DNA from: Chamaelirium japonicum
Taxonomy: Eukaryota; Streptophyta; Magnoliopsida; Liliales; Melanthiaceae
DNA length: 64,000 nucleotides
NCBI GenBank assembly: GCA_947650365.1
Contig: OX393551.1
Location: forward strand, 2,438,001 to 2,502,000
Direction of reading: 5' to 3'
This document shows, piece after piece, positions 1-14,194 of the stretch (position 1 is its first letter; each line of letters begins with the position of its first letter). The notes under the pieces were generated by a model. The model did not search any database. It was not told the DNA's origin and saw only the letters and a program-made list of their open reading frames with translations. The translations under genes and the position numbers were made by a program.

Positions 1-2442
1 TGTACGAATGAATTAGAATGGATACATTTGTGCGAATGAATTAGAATGGATCGTATGAATGAATTAGATTGGATCGTATGCATGAATTAGAATGGATCGT
101 GCGAATGAATGAGAATGGATCGTACGAATGAATTAGAATGGATCGAACGAATGAATTAGAATAGATACATTCGTGCAAAAGAATTAGAATGGATTGTATG
201 AATGAATTAGAATGGATCGTACGAATGAATTAGAATGGATCGTACGAATGAATTAGAATGGTTCGAATTAGAATGGATCGTGCGAATGAATTAGAATATG
301 GATCGTACGAATGAATTAGAATGGATCGTGCAAATGAATTAGAATGGATCGTATGAATGAATTAGATTGGATCGTATTAATGAATTAGAATGGATCGTGC
401 GAATGAATTAGAATGGATCGTACGAATGAATTTGAATGGATCATACGAAGGAATTAGAATGGATCGTACGAATGAATTAGAATGGATCGTACGAATGAAT
501 TAGAATGGATCGTACGAAGGAATTAGAATGGATCGTACGAAGGAATTAGAATGGATAGTACCAATGAATTAGAATGGATCGTACGATTGAGTAAGAATGG
601 ATCGTACGAATGAAATAGAATGGATCGTTTGAATGAATTAGAATGGATCGTGCGAATGAATTAGAATGGATCGTACGAATGAATTAGAATAGATTGTGCG
701 AATGAATTATAATGGATCGTGCGAATGAATTTGAATGGATCGTACGAATGAATTAGAATGGATCGTACGAATGAATTAGAATGGATCGTATGAATGAAAT
801 AGAATGGATCGTGCGAATGAATTAGAATGGATCGTACAAATGAAATATAATGGATTCGCACGAATGTATCCATTCTAATTCATTCGTACGATCCATTCTA
901 ATTCATTCGTACAATCCATTCTAATTCATTCGCACGATCCATTCGCATTTACTCAAACGATCCATTCTAATTCATTCATACAATCCATTCTAATTCTTTT
1001 GCACGAATGTATCCATTCTAATTCATTCGTACGATCCATTCTAATTCATTCGTATGATCTATTCTAATTCACTCGCATGATCCATTCTAATTCATTCGCA
1101 CGATCCATTCTAATTCATTCATACGATCCATTCTAATTCATTCGTACGATCCATTCTAATTTCTTCGTATGATCTATTCTAATTCCTTCGTACGATCCAT
1201 TCTAATTCATTCATATGATCTATTCTAATTCTTTCGCACGAATGTATCCATTCTAATTCATTCGTACGATCCATTCTAATTCCTTCGTACGATCCATATT
1301 CTAATTCATTCGTACGATCCATTCTAATTTATTCGTACAATCCATTCTAATTCATTCGCACGAATGTATCCATTCTAATTCATTCGTACGATCCATTCTA
1401 CGAATTAGAATGGATCGTATGAATGAATTAGAATGGATCGTGCTAATAAATTAGAATGGATCGTATGAATAAATTAGAATAGATCGTGCGAATGAATTAG
1501 AATGGATCGTACGAATGAATAAGAATGGATACATTCGTGCGAATGAATTAGAATGGATCATATGAATGAATTAGAATGGATCGTACGAATGAATTAGAAT
1601 GGATACATTCATGCGAATGAATTAGAATGGATCATACGAATGAATTAGAATGGATTCATTCGTGCGAATGAGTTAGAATGGATCGTACGAATGAGTAAGA
1701 ATGGATCGTACGAATGAATTAGAATGGATTGAATTAGAATAAATCGTACGAATGAATTAGAATGGATCGTACGAATGAATTAGAATGGATCGTACGAATG
1801 AAATATAATGGATCGTATGAATGAATTAGAATGGATCGTGCGAATGAATTAGAATGGATCGTACGAATGAATTAGAATAGATTGTGCGAATGAATTAGAA
1901 TGGATCGTGCGAATGAATTAGAATGGATCGTACGAATAAATTAGAAAAGATTGTGCGAATGAATTAGAATGGATCGTACGAAAGAATTAGAATGGATCGT
2001 ACGAATGAATTAGAATGGATCGTATGAATGAATTAGAATGGATCGTGCGAATGAATTAGAATGGATCGTACGAATGAAATAGAATGGATTCGCACGAATG
2101 TATCCATTCTAATTCATTCGTACGATCCATTCTAATTCATTCGTACAATCCATTCTAATTCATTCGCACGATCCATTCTAATTCATTCATACGATCCATT
2201 CTATTTCATTCGTACGATCCATTCTTACTCATTCGTACGATCCATTCTTACTCATTCGTACGATCCATTCTAATTCATTTGTACGACCCATTCTAATTCA
2301 TTCGTACGATCCATTCTAATTCAGTCGCACGATCCATTCTAATTCATTCAAACGATCCATTCTAATTCATTCATATGATCCACTCTAATTCATTCATACG
2401 ATCCATTCTAATTCATTCGTACGATCCATTCTAATTCATTCG
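1..2442. repeat. Satellite blocks, 1-2.44 kb
   Basis: Block map: + 1-852, - 871-1400, + 1401-2086, - 2105-2442. Both + to - switches are module A reverse (852 and 2086). Both returns to + are abrupt: TTCTA joined to CGAATTAG at 1400/1401, and TTCGG at 2442. The first 900 bp resemble 63,050-64,000. Nothing other than monomers was seen. Confidence 0.9.
852..871 (-). repeat. Junction module A, reverse form (type example; 14 sites)
   Basis: GGATTCGCACGAATGTATCC is the exact reverse complement of the forward A core. It also joins + to -. Copies start at 852, 2086, 17128, 28884, 30844 (variant), 33098 and 38901 (both followed by + array, so relics), 36103, 43274, 50624, 53096, 55203 (variant), 55665 and 62667. 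The left flank is typically GAATGAAATAGAATGG, the complement of the right flank of the forward form. The two forms are therefore the same locus flipped, not separate joins. Confidence 0.88.
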
Positions 2443-5059
2443 GATCGTGCGAATGAATTAGAATGGACTTACGAATGAATTAGAATGGAACGTATAGATT
2501 GTGCGAATGAATTAGAATGGATCGTACGAATGAATTAGAATGGATCGTACGAATGAATTAGAATGGATCGTACGAATGAGTAAGAATGGATCGTACGAAT
2601 GAAATAGAATGGATCGTATGAATGAATTATAATGGATACGTGCGAATGAATTAGAATTGATCATACGAATGAATTAGAATAGATTGTGCGAATGAATTAG
2701 AATGGATCGTACGAATGAATTGGAATGGATACATTCGTGCGAATGAATTAGAATGGATCGTACAAATGAAATAGAATGGATCGTGCGAATGAATGAGAAT
2801 GGATCGTATGAATGAATTAGAGTGGATCATATGAATAAATTAGAGTGGATCAATTGAATGAATTAGAATGGATTATGCGAATGAATTAGAATGGATTGTA
2901 CGAATGAACTAGAATGGATCGTACGAATGAATTAGAATGGATACATTCGTGCGAATGAATTAGAATGGATCATATGAAGGAATTAGAATGGATCGTTTGA
3001 GTGAATGCGAATGGATCGTGCGAATGAATTAGAATGGATCGTACGAATGAATTAGAATAGATTGTGCGAATGAATTAGAATGGATCGTACGAATGAATTA
3101 GATTGGATCGTACGAATGAATTAGAATGGATCGTACGAATGAGTAAGAATGGATTGAATTAGAATGAATTACAATGGATACATTCGTGCAAAAGAATTAG
3201 AATGGATTGTACTAATGAAATAGAATAGATCGTACGAATGAATTAGAATGGATCATGCTAATGAATTAGAATAGATCGTACGAATGAATTAGAATAGATT
3301 GTGCGAATGAATTAGAATGGATCGTACGAATGAATTGGAATGGATACATTCGTGCGAATAAATTAGAATGGATCGTATGAATGAATTAGAGTGGATACAT
3401 TCGTACAAATGAAATAGAATGGCTCATACGAATGAATTAGAATGGATACATTCGTGCGAATGAATTAGAATGGATCATATGAATGAATTAGAATGGATCG
3501 TATGAATGAATTAGAATGGATCGTATGAATGAATTAGAATGGATCGAGCGAATGAATTAGAATGGATCGTATGAATGAATTAGAATGGATCGTGCGAATG
3601 AATTAGAATGGATCGTACGAATGAATTAGAATGGATTGAATTAGAATGAATCGTACGAATGAATTAGAATGGATCGTACGAATGAAATAGAATGGATCGT
3701 ACGAATGAATTGGAATGGATACATTCGTGCGAATAAATTAGAATGGATCGTATGAATGAATTAGAGTGGATCGTTTGAATGAATTAGAATGGATCGTATG
3801 AATGAATTAGAATCGATCGTACAAATGAATTAGAATGGATCGTTTGAATGAATTAGAATGGATCGTACTTATGAATTAGAATGGGTCATACGAATAAAAT
3901 AGAATGGATCGTACGAAGGTATTAGAAAGGATCGTACAAACGAATTAGAATGGATTGTATGAATAAAATAGAATAGATCGTACGAATGAATTAGAATGGA
4001 TCGTATGAATGAATTAGATTGGATCGTATGAATGAATTAGAATGGATTGTACGAATGAAATAGAATAGATCGTACGAATGAAATAGAATGGATCGTACGA
4101 ATGAATTAGAATAGATTGTGCGAATGGATTAGAATGGATCATACGATTGAGTAAGAATGGATTGTACGAATGAAATAGAATAGATCGTACGAATGAATTA
4201 GAATGGATCGTATGAATGAATTAGAATGGATCGTGCGAATGAATTAGAATGGATCGTACGAATGAATTAGAATGGATCGTATGAATGAATTAGAATGGAT
4301 CGTTGTAATGAATTAGAATGGATCCTACGAATGAATTAGATTAGATTGTGCGAATGAATTAGAATGGATCTGGATCGTGTATCCATTCTAATTCATTCGT
4401 ACGACCCATTCTAATTCATTCGCACGATCCATTCTAATTCATTCGTACGATCTATTCTATTTCATTCGTACAATCCACTCTAATTCATTCATACGATCCA
4501 ATCTAATTCATTCATACGATCCATTCTAATTCATTCGTACGATCTATTCTATTTCATTCATACGATCCATTCTAATTCGTTTGTACGATCCTTTCTAATT
4601 CCTTCGTACGATCCATTCTATTTTATTCGTATGACCCATTCTAATTCATAAGTACGATCCATTCTAATTCATTCAAACGATCCATTGTAATTCATTTGTA
4701 CGATCCATTCTAATTCATTCGCACGATCCATTCTAATTCATTCATACGATCCAATCTAATTCATTCATACGATCCATTCAAATTCATTCGCACGAATGTA
4801 TCCATTCTAATTCATTTGCACGATCCTTTCTAATTCATTCATACAATCCATTCTAATTCTTTTGCACGAATGTATCCATTCTAATTCATTCGTACGATCC
4901 ATTCTAATTCATTCGTATGATCTATTCTAATTCATTCGCATGATCCATTATAATTCATTCATACGATCCAATCTAATTCATTCGTACGATCCATTCTAAT
5001 TCATTGGCACGAATGTCTCAACTCTAATTCATTCGTACGATCCATTCTAATTCATTCAT
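2443..5059. repeat. Satellite blocks, 2.44-5.06 kb
   Basis: Block map: + 2443-4366 (about 1.9 kb), module B forward 4366-4384, - 4385-5059, ending at module D (5060). The + block is rich in 28-bp ACATT units and GAATGAAATAG variants. The - block from about 4,700 is a copy of 24,944-25,303. Confidence 0.9.
4366..4384 (+). repeat. Junction module B, forward form (4 sites)
   Basis: GGATCTGGATCGTGTATCC joins + to -. Copies start at 4366, 53921, 55794 and 60268. The left flank carries the variants GATTGTGCG and (at 4366, 53921 and 60268) GATCCTACG, and the right flank carries GTACGACCC or a close variant. The core is asymmetric, so its orientation can be read without ambiguity. Confidence 0.86.
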
Positions 5060-5220
5060 ACATGTACGAATGAATTAGAATGGATACATTCGTGCGAATG
5101 AATTAGAATGGATCGTATGAATGAATTAGATTGGATCGTATGCATGAATTAGAATGGATCGTGCGAATGAATTAGAATGGATCGTACGAATGAATTAGAA
5201 TGGATCAAACGAATGAATTA
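4700..5220. repeat. Segment duplicated at 24,944-25,464 (offset 20,244)
   Basis: This spans the end of a - block, module D and the start of a + block. Markers at one offset: CGATCC run 4821/25065, TTTGCA 4861/25105, ACATGT 5060/25304, ATGCATG 5140/25384, TGGATC(A/G)AAC 5201/25445. The polarity junction has been copied together with both flanks. Confidence 0.85.
5060..5065. repeat. Junction module D (ACATGT), orientation a (3 sites)
   Basis: This joins a - block to a + block at the palindrome ACATGT within CATTCATACATGTACGAATG. Copies of ACATGT start at 5060, 25304 and 63047. The first bases of the window (TGTACGAATG) look like the right half of another copy. The left flank at 5060 and 25304 carries CAACTC, and the right flank of all three carries GGATACATTCGTGCG and then GTATGCATG (CATATGCATG at 25304). 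Confidence 0.85.
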
Positions 5221-7648
5221 GAATGGATACATTCGTGCAAAAGAATTAGAATGGATTGTATGAATGAATTAGAATGGATCATGCGAATGAATTATAATGG
5301 ATCGTACGAATGAATTAAAATGGATACATTCGTGCGAAAGAATTAGAATAGATCGTATGAATGAATTAGAATGGATCGTATGAATGAAATAGAATGGATC
5401 GTACGAATGAATTAGAATGGATCGTGCGAATGAATTAGAATGGATCGTACGAAGGAATTAGAATGGATCGTACGAATGAATTAGAAAGGATACATTCTAA
5501 TTCATTCGCACAATCTATTCTAATTCATTCGTACGATCCATTCTAATTCATTCGCACGATCCATTCTAATTCATTCGTACGATCCATTCTAATTCATTCA
5601 CAAGAATGTATCCATTCTAATTCATTCAAACAATCTATTCTAATTCATTCGTACGATCCATTCTAATTCATTCGTACAATCCATTCTATTTCATTCGTAC
5701 GATCCATTCTTACTCATTCGTATGATCCATTCTATTTCATTCGCACGAATGAATTAGAATGGATCGTACGAATGAATTAGAATGGATCATATGAATGAAT
5801 TAGAATGGATCGTATGAATGAATTAGAATGGATCGTACGAATGAATTCGAATGGATCGTATGAATGTATCCATTCTAATTCATTCGCACGATCCATTCTA
5901 ATTCATTAATACGATCCATTCTCGAATAGATCGTGCGAATGAATTAGAATTGATCGTACGAATGAATTGGAATGGATATATTCGTGCGAATGAATTAGAA
6001 TGGATCGCATGAATGAATTAGAGTGGATACATTTGTACAAATGAATTAGAATGGATCGTACGAATGAATTAGAATAGATACATTCGTGCGAATGAATTAG
6101 AATGGATCATATGAATGAATTAGAATGGATCGTTTGAGTGAATGCGAATGGATCATGCGAATGAATTAGAATGGATTGTACGAATGAATTAGAATGGATC
6201 GTACGAATGAATTGGAATGGATCGTATGAATGAATTAGAATGGATCGTACGAATGAAATAGAATGGATCGTACGAATGAATTAGAATGGATTGAATTAGA
6301 ATGAATCGTACGAATGAATTAGAATGAATCATACCGTACGAATGAATTAGAATGGATCATATGAATGAATTAGAATGGATCATAGGAATGAATTAGAATG
6401 GATCGTACGAATGAATTAGAATGGATCGTATGAATGAATTAGAATGGATCGTGCAAATGAATTAGAATGGATCATGCGAATGAATTAGAATGGATCGTAC
6501 GAATGAATTAGAATGGATCGTATGAATGAATTAGATTGGATCGTATTAATGAATTAGAATGGATCGTACAAATGAATTAGAATAGATCATACGAATGAAT
6601 TAGAATGGATACGAATGGATCGTACGAATGAGTAAGAATGGATCGTACGAATGAAATAGAATGGATTGTACGAATGAATTAGAATGGATACATTCGTGCG
6701 AATGAATTAGGATGGATCGTATGAATGAATTAGAATGGATCGTACGAATGAATTAGAATGGATACATTCGTGCGAATGAATTAGAATGGATCGTATGAAT
6801 GAATTAGAATCGATCGTACGAATGAATTAGAATGGATCATGCGAATGAATTAGAATGGATCGTGCGAATGAATTAGAATGGATCGTATGAATGAATTAGA
6901 ATGGATCGTATGAATGAAATAGAATGGATCGTACGAATGAATTAGAATGGATCGTGCGAATGAATTAGAATGGATCGTACGAATGAATTAGAATGGATCG
7001 TACGAAGGAATTAGAATGGATAGTACAAATGAATTAGAATGGATACCTTCATGCAAATGAAATAGAATGGATCGTACGAATGAATTAGAGTAGATTGTGC
7101 GAATGGATTAGAATGGATCATACGATTGAGTAAGAATAGATTGTACGAATGAAATAGAATAGATCGTACAAATGAATTAGAATGGATCGTACGAATGAAT
7201 TAGAATGGATCGTTCGAATGAATTAGAATAGATTGTGCGAATGAATTAGAATGGATCGTACGAATGAATTAGAATGGATCGTGCGAATGAATTAGAATGG
7301 ATCGTACGAAGGAATTAGAATGGATCGTATGAATGAATTAGAATGGATCGTGCGAATGAATTAGAATGGATCGTATGAATGAATTAGAATGGATCGTGCG
7401 AATGAATTAGAATGGATTGTACGAATGAATTAGAATAGATCGAACGAATGAATTAGAATGGATCGTACGAATGAGTAAGATTGGATCGTACGAATGAATT
7501 AGAATGGATACATTCGTGCGAATGAATTAGAATGGATCATATGAATGAATTAGAATGGATCGTTTGAGTGAATGCGAATAGATCGTGCGAATGAATTAGA
7601 ATGGATTGTACGAATGAATTAGAATGGATCGTACGAATGAATTAGAAT

Positions 7649-7668
7649 GGATACATTCGTGCGAATCC
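7649..7668 (+). repeat. Junction module A, forward form (type example; 15 sites)
   Basis: GGATACATTCGTGCGAATCC joins a + block to a - block around the near-palindrome ATTCGTGCGAAT. Forward copies start at 7649, 8806, 10014 (variant), 17735, 21874, 25681, 27709, 32025, 32672, 33504, 37828, 38475, 39307 and 49953 (variant), with a copy lacking ACATT at 57947. The right flank nearly always begins CCATTCTATTTCATTCG and then runs through the same ordered variants (GCACG, then CATACG). The module that has been copied is therefore over 100 bp long and not just the core. The reverse form is annotated at 852. Confidence 0.88.
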
Positions 7669-8313
7669 ATTCTATTTCATTCGTACGATCAATTCTAATT
7701 CATTCGCATGATCCATTCTAATTCATTCATACGATCCATTCTAATTCATTCGTACGATCCATTCTAATTCATTCGCACAATCTATTCTAATTCATTCGTA
7801 CGATCCATTCTAATTCATTCGCACGATCCATTCTAATTCATTCATACGATCCATTCTATTTCATTTGTACGATCCATTCTTACTCATTCGTATGATCCAT
7901 TCTAATTCATTTGCACGAAGGTATCCATTCTAATTCATTCGTACTATCCATTCTAATTCCTTCGTACGATCAATTCTAATTCCTTCGTACGATCCATTCT
8001 AATTCATTCGTACGATCCATTCTAATTCATTCGTACGATCCATTCTAATTCCTTCATATGATCCATTCTAATTCATTCGTACGGCATGATTCATTCAAAT
8101 TCATTCGTACGATTCATTCTAATTCAATCCATTCTATTTCATTCGTACGATCCATTCTAATTCATTTGTACGATCCATTCTAATTCATTCGTACGATTCA
8201 TTCTAATTCATTCGCACGATCCATTCTAATTCATTCGTACGATCCAATCTAATTTATTCGTACGATCCATTCTAATTCATTCGCACGATCCATTCTAATT
8301 TATTTGCACGAAG

Positions 8314-11300
8314 GTATTAGATTGGATCGTACGAATGAATTAGAAAGGATACATTCGTGCGAGTGAATACGAATGGATCGTGCGAATGAATTAGAATGGA
8401 TTGTACGAATGAATTAGAATGGATCGAACGAATGAATTAGAATGGATCGTACGAATGAATTTGAATGGATAATACGAATGAATTAGAATGGATCGTACGA
8501 ATGAATTAGAATGGTTCGAATTTGAATGGATCATGCGAATGAATTAGAATATGGATCGTACGAATGAATTAGAATGGTTCGTGCGAATGAATTAGAATGG
8601 ATCGTACGAATGAATTAGAATAGATTGTGTGAATGAATTAGAATAGATCGTACGAACGAATTAGAATGGATCGTACGAATGAATTAGAATGGATCATATG
8701 AATGAATTAGAATGGATCGTTTAAGTGAATGCGAATGGATCGTGCGAATGAATTAGAATGGATTGTACGAATGAATTAGAATGGATCGTACGAATGAATT
8801 AGAATGGATACATTCGTGCGAATCCATTCTATTTCATTCGTACGATCCATTCTAATTCATTCGCACGATCCATTCTAATTCATTCATATGATCCATTCTA
8901 ATTTATTCGTACGATCTATATTCTAATTCATTCGCACGATCCATTCTAATTCATTCATACGATCCATTCTAATTTATTCGCACGATCCATTCTAATTCAT
9001 TCGTACGATCTATTCTATTTCATTCGTACAATCCATTCTTACTCAATCGTATGATCCATTCTAATCCATTCACACAATCTATTCTAATTCATTCATACGA
9101 TCAATTCTAATTTATTCGCACGATCCATTCTAATTCCTTCGTATGATCCATTCTAACTCATACGTACGGTATGATTCATTCTAATTCATTCGTATGATTC
9201 ATTCTAATTCAATCCATTCTAATTCATTCGTACGATCCATTCTAATTCATTCGTACGATCCATTCTAATTCATTCGTACGATTCATTCTAATTCAATCCA
9301 TTCTAAATCATTCGTACGATCCATTCTTACTCATTCGTACGATTCATTCTAATTCATTCGCACGAATGAATCCATTCTAATTCATTCGTACGATCCATTC
9401 TAATTCATTCGTACGATCCATTCTAATTCATTCGTACGATCCATTCTAATTCATTCGCACGATCCATTCTAATTCATTCGTACGATCCATATTCTAATTC
9501 ATTCGCACGATCCATTCTAATTCGAACCATTCTAATTCATTCGTACGATCCATTCTAATTCATTCGTACGATCCATTCTAATTCATTCGTACAATCCATT
9601 CTAATTCATTCGCACGATCCATTCGCATTCACTCCCACGAATGTATCCATTCTAATTCATTCGTACGATCCAATCTAATACCTTCGTGCAAATGAATTAG
9701 AATGGATCGTGCGAATGAATTAGAATGGATCGTACGAATGAATTAGATTGGATCGTACGAATGAATTGGAATGGATCGTGTGAATGAATTAGAATGAATC
9801 GTACGAATGAATTAGGATGGATATTACGAATGAATTAGAATGGATCGTACAAATGAATTAGAATGGATTGAATTAGAATGAATCGTACGAATGAATTCGT
9901 ATGAATGAATTAGAATGGATCAGACGAATGAATTAGAATGGATACATTCGTGCGAATGAATTAGAATGGATCGTGCGAATGAATTAGAATGGATCGTACG
10001 AATGAATTAGAATGGATACATTTGTGCGAATCCATTCTATTTCATTCGTACGATCTATTCTAATTCATTCGCACGATCCATTCTAATTCATTCATACGAT
10101 CCATTCTAATTCATTCGTACGATCCATTCTAATTCATTCGTATGATCCATTCTAATTCATTCACACAATCTATTCTAATTCATTCGTACGAATGTATCCA
10201 CTCTAATTCATTCATATGATCCATCCTAATTCATTTGTACGAATGTATCCATTCTAATTTATTCATACGATCCATTCTAATTCATTTGCACGAATGTATC
10301 CATTCCAATTCATTCGTACGATCCATTCTAATTCATTCGCACAATCTATTCTAATTCATTCGTACGATCAATTCTAATTCATTAGCATGATCCATTCTAA
10401 TTCATTCGTACGATCTATTCTATTTCATTCATACGATCCATTCTAATTCTTTTGCACGAATGTATCCTTTCTAATTCATTCGTACGATCCATTCTAATTC
10501 ATTCGTACGATCCATTCTAATTCATTCGCACGATCCATTCTAATTCATTCATACAATCTATTCTAATTCATTCGTACGATCCATTCTACGATCCATTCTA
10601 ATTCATTCGTACGTTCCATTCTAATTCATTCGTACGATCCATTCAAATTCATTCGTACGATCAATTCTAATTCATTCGCACGATCTATTCTAGAATGGAT
10701 CGTGCGAATGAATTAGAATGGATCGTGCGAATGAATTAGAATGGATCGTACGAATGAGTAAGAATGGATCGTGCGAATGAATTAGAATGGATCATATAAA
10801 TGAATTAGAATGGATCGTATGAATGAATTAGAATGGATCGTGCGAATAAATTAGAATGGATCGTATGAATGAATTAGAATAGATTGTGCGAATGAATTAG
10901 AATGGATCGTACGAATGAATTAGAATGGATACATTCGTGCGAATGAATTAGAATGGATCGTATGAATGAATTAGAATCGATCGTACGAATGAATTAGAAT
11001 GGATCATGCGAATGAATTAGAATGGATCGTGCGAATGAATTAGAATGGATTGTACGAATGAGATAGAATGGATCGTACGAATGAATTAGAATGGATACAT
11101 TCATGCGAATGAATTAGAATGGATCATATGAATGAATTAGAATGGATTCATTCGTGCGAATGAATTAGAATGGATCGTACGAATGAGTATGAATGGATCG
11201 TACGAAAGAATTAGAATGGATTGAATTAGAATGAATCGTACGAATGAATTAGAATGGATCGTACGAATGAATTAGAATGGATCGTACGAATGAATTAGAA

Positions 11301-11986
11301 TGGATTGAATTAGAATGAATCGTAGGAATGAATTAGAATGAATCATACCATACGAATGAATTAGAATGGATCATACGAAGGAATTAGAATGGATCGTACG
11401 AATGAATTAGAATGGATCGTACGAATGAGTATGAATGGATCGTACGAATGAAATAGAATGGATCGTTCGAATGAATTAGAATGGATCGTGCGAATGAATT
11501 AGAATGGATCGTACGAATGAATTAGAATAGATTGTGCGAACGAATTAGAATGGATCGTACGAATGAATTAGAATGTATCGTACGAATGAATTAGAATGGA
11601 TCGTATGAATGAATTAGAATGGATCGTGCGAATGAATTAGAATGGATTCATTCGAATTCATTTGTACGATCCATTCTAATTCATTCGTACGATCTATATT
11701 CCAATTCATTCGCACGATCCATTCTAATCCATTCATACGATCCATTCTAATTTATTCGCACGATCCATTCTAATTCATTCGTACGATCCTTTCTAATTCA
11801 TTCGCACAATCTATTCTAATTCACTCAAACGATCCATTCTAATTCATTCATATGATCCATTCTAATTCATTCGCACGAATGTATCCATTCTAATCCATTC
11901 GTACGATCCTTTCTAATTCATTTGTACGAATGTATCCACTCTAATTCATTCATACGATCCATTCTAATTCATTCGCACGAATGTAT
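8314..11986. repeat. Satellite blocks, 8.31-11.99 kb
   Basis: Block map: + 8314-8806, module A 8806-8825, - 8826-9682, + 9683-10014, module A variant 10014-10033, - 10034-10691, + 10692-11650, C-like join about 11,644-11,664, - 11,665-11,986. Three of the switches back to + (about 8,314, 10,691 and 11,987) are abrupt and show no module; the one at about 9,682 lies in CCTTCGTGC. CGGTATGATTC, the complement of the GAATCATACCG variant, is seen near 9,168; the forward form is near 11,340. Confidence 0.9.
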
Positions 11987-12488
11987 CAATGGATCGTACG
12001 AATGAATTAGAATGGATTGAATTAGAATGAATCGTACGAATGAATTAGAATGGATCATGCGAATGAATTAGAATGGATTGTACGAATGAATTAGAATGGA
12101 TCGTATGAATGAATTAGATTGGATCGTATGAATGAATTAGAATTGATCGTACGAATGAATTAGAATGGATCGTACGAATGAATTAGAATGGATCGTTTGA
12201 ATGAATTAGAATGGATCGTACTTATGAATTAGAATGGGTCATACGAATGAAATAGAATGGATCGTACGAAGGAATTAGAAAGGATCGTACAAACAAATTA
12301 GAATGGATCGTATGAATGAAATAGAATAGATCGTACGAATGAATTAGAATGGATCGTATGAATGAATTAGATTGGATCGTATGAATGAATTAGAATGGAT
12401 TGTACGAATGAAATAGATTAGATCGTACGAATGAATTAGAATGGATCGTGCGAATGAATTAGAATGGGTCGTACGAATGAATTAGAAT

Positions 12489-12507
12489 GGATACACGATC
12501 CAGATCC
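12489..12507 (-). repeat. Junction module B, reverse form (4 sites)
   Basis: GGATACACGATCCAGATCC is the exact reverse complement of the forward B core. Copies start at 12489, 15586, 45572 and 46031 (one base shorter). Flanks are also inverted relative to the forward form: GGGTCGTACG or a variant on the left, and CGCACAATCTATTC followed by a CGTAGGATCC-like monomer on the right at three of the sites. Confidence 0.86.
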
Positions 12508-12759
12508 ATTCTAATTCATTCGCACAATCTATTCTAATTCATTCGTAGGATTCATTCTAATTCATTACTACGATCCATTCTAATTCATTCATACGATCCA
12601 TTCTAATTCATTCGTACGATCCATTCTAATTCATTCGCACGATCCATTCTAATTCATTCATACGATCCATTCTAATTCATTCGTACGATCGATTCTATTT
12701 CATTCGTACAATCCATTCTTACTCAATCGTATGATCCATTCTAATCCATTCGCACAATC

Positions 12760-13501
12760 TATTCTAATTCATTCATACGATCCATTCTATTTCATTCGTA
12801 CAATCCATTCTAATTCATTCGCACGATCCATTCTAATTCATTCATACGATCCATTCTAATTCATTCGTATGTATCCTTTCTAATTCATTCATACGATCCA
12901 TTCTAATTCTACGATCCATTCTTACTCATTCATATTATCCATTTTAATTCATTCACATGAATGTATCAACTCTAATTCATTCGTATGATCCATTCTAATT
13001 CATTCGCAACAATGTATCCATTCTAATTCATTCGTACGATCCATTCTAATTCATTCGTACGATCCATTCTAATTCCTTCGTATGATCCATTCTAATTCAT
13101 TCGCACGAATGTATCCATTCTAATTCATTCGTACGATCCATTCTAATTCATTCGCACGATCCATTCTAATTCATTCATACGATCCATTCTATTTCATTCG
13201 TACAATCCATTCTTACTCATTCGTACGATCCATTCTAATTCATTCGTACGATCCATTCTAATTCATTAGCACGATCCAAATTCATTTATCCGTACGATCC
13301 ATTCTTATCGCACGATCCATTCTAATTCATTCGCACGATCCATTCTCCATTCTAATTCCTTCGTACGATCCATTCTAATTCCTTCGTATCCATTCTAATT
13401 CACTCATACGATCCATTCTAATTCATTCATACGATCCATTCTAATTCATTCGCACAATCTATTCTAATTCATTCATACGATCCATTCTAATTTATTCGCA
13501 C
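12760..13501 (-). repeat. Segment duplicated at 21,064-21,829
   Basis: Shared scars are GTATGTATCC 12867/21171, AATTCTACGATCC 12905/21209 (offset 8,304), then ATCCAAATT 13274/21601 and CATTCTCCATTC 13341/21668 (offset 8,327). The 23-bp step is one monomer gained or lost. The interrupted monomers are too unusual to have arisen twice. The match stops where the 21.83-kb switch begins. Confidence 0.85.
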
Positions 13502-14188
13502 GATCCATTCTAATTCCTTCGTATGATCCATTCTAATTCATTCATATGATCCATTCTAATTCATTCGCACGATCCATTCTAATTCATTCGTATGATCCAT
13601 TCTAATTCATTCGTATGATCCAATCTAATACATTCGTACGATCCATTCTAATTCATTCGCACGATCCATTCTAATTCATTCATACGATCCATTCTAATTC
13701 ATTCGCACGAATGTATCCATTCTAATTCATTTGTACGATCAATTCTAATTCATTCGCACGATCCATTCTAATTCATTCATACGATCCATTCTATTTCATT
13801 CGTACGATCCATTCTTTCTCATTCGTACGATCCATTCTAATTCATTTGCACGAAGGTATCCATTCTAATTCCTTCGTACGATCCATTCTAATTCCTTCGT
13901 ACGATCCATTCTAATTCATTCGTACGATCCATTATAATTCATTCGCACGATCCATTCTAATTCATTCATACAATCCATTCGAATTCCTTCGTACGATCCA
14001 TTCTAATTCATTCATACGATCCATTCTAATTCATTCATATGATCTATTCTAATTCATTCGCACGAATTTATCCATTCTAATTCATTCGTACGATCTATTC
14101 TAATTCATTTGTACGAATGTATCCACTCTAATTCATTCATACGATCCATTCTAATTCATTTGTACGAATGTATCCACTCTAATTCATT

Positions 14189-14194
14189 CGTACG
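14189..14194. repeat. Scarless polarity switch at CGTACG (9 sites)
   Basis: The monomer contains the palindrome CGTACG. Here a - block runs up to CATTCGTACG and the sequence continues as CGTACGAATG in + orientation, with no lost or added base. Identical joins have CGTACG starting at 14189, 24324, 26373, 32464, 38267, 41696, 41874, 48828 and 62240. The opposite join (+ to -) at the same palindrome is at 26416-26427, a perfect 12-bp GATCGTACGATC. Confidence 0.85.

Larger units (their letters stand above)
5060..8313. repeat. Satellite blocks, 5.06-8.31 kb
   Basis: Block map: + 5064-5492, - 5494-5744, + 5746-5866, - 5867-5921 (55 bp), + 5922-7649, module A forward 7649-7668, - 7669-8313. The switch at about 5,492 runs GATACATTCTAATTC, as if a 28-bp unit had been cut in the ATTC shared by both strands. 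The GAATCATACC/CGTACG variant cluster lies near 6,320-6,345. Confidence 0.9.

Noticed and set aside
661-873. 70-codon open frame, - strand
   Set aside because: It translates the satellite itself, as a 23-residue period of the SILIHSYDPF type. 23 bp is not a multiple of three, so one frame passes through all phases and meets a TAA at CCATTCTAA every 69 bp. Variants such as CTATTTC or CTTACTC remove the stop and create the frame. It also crosses the polarity switch at 852.
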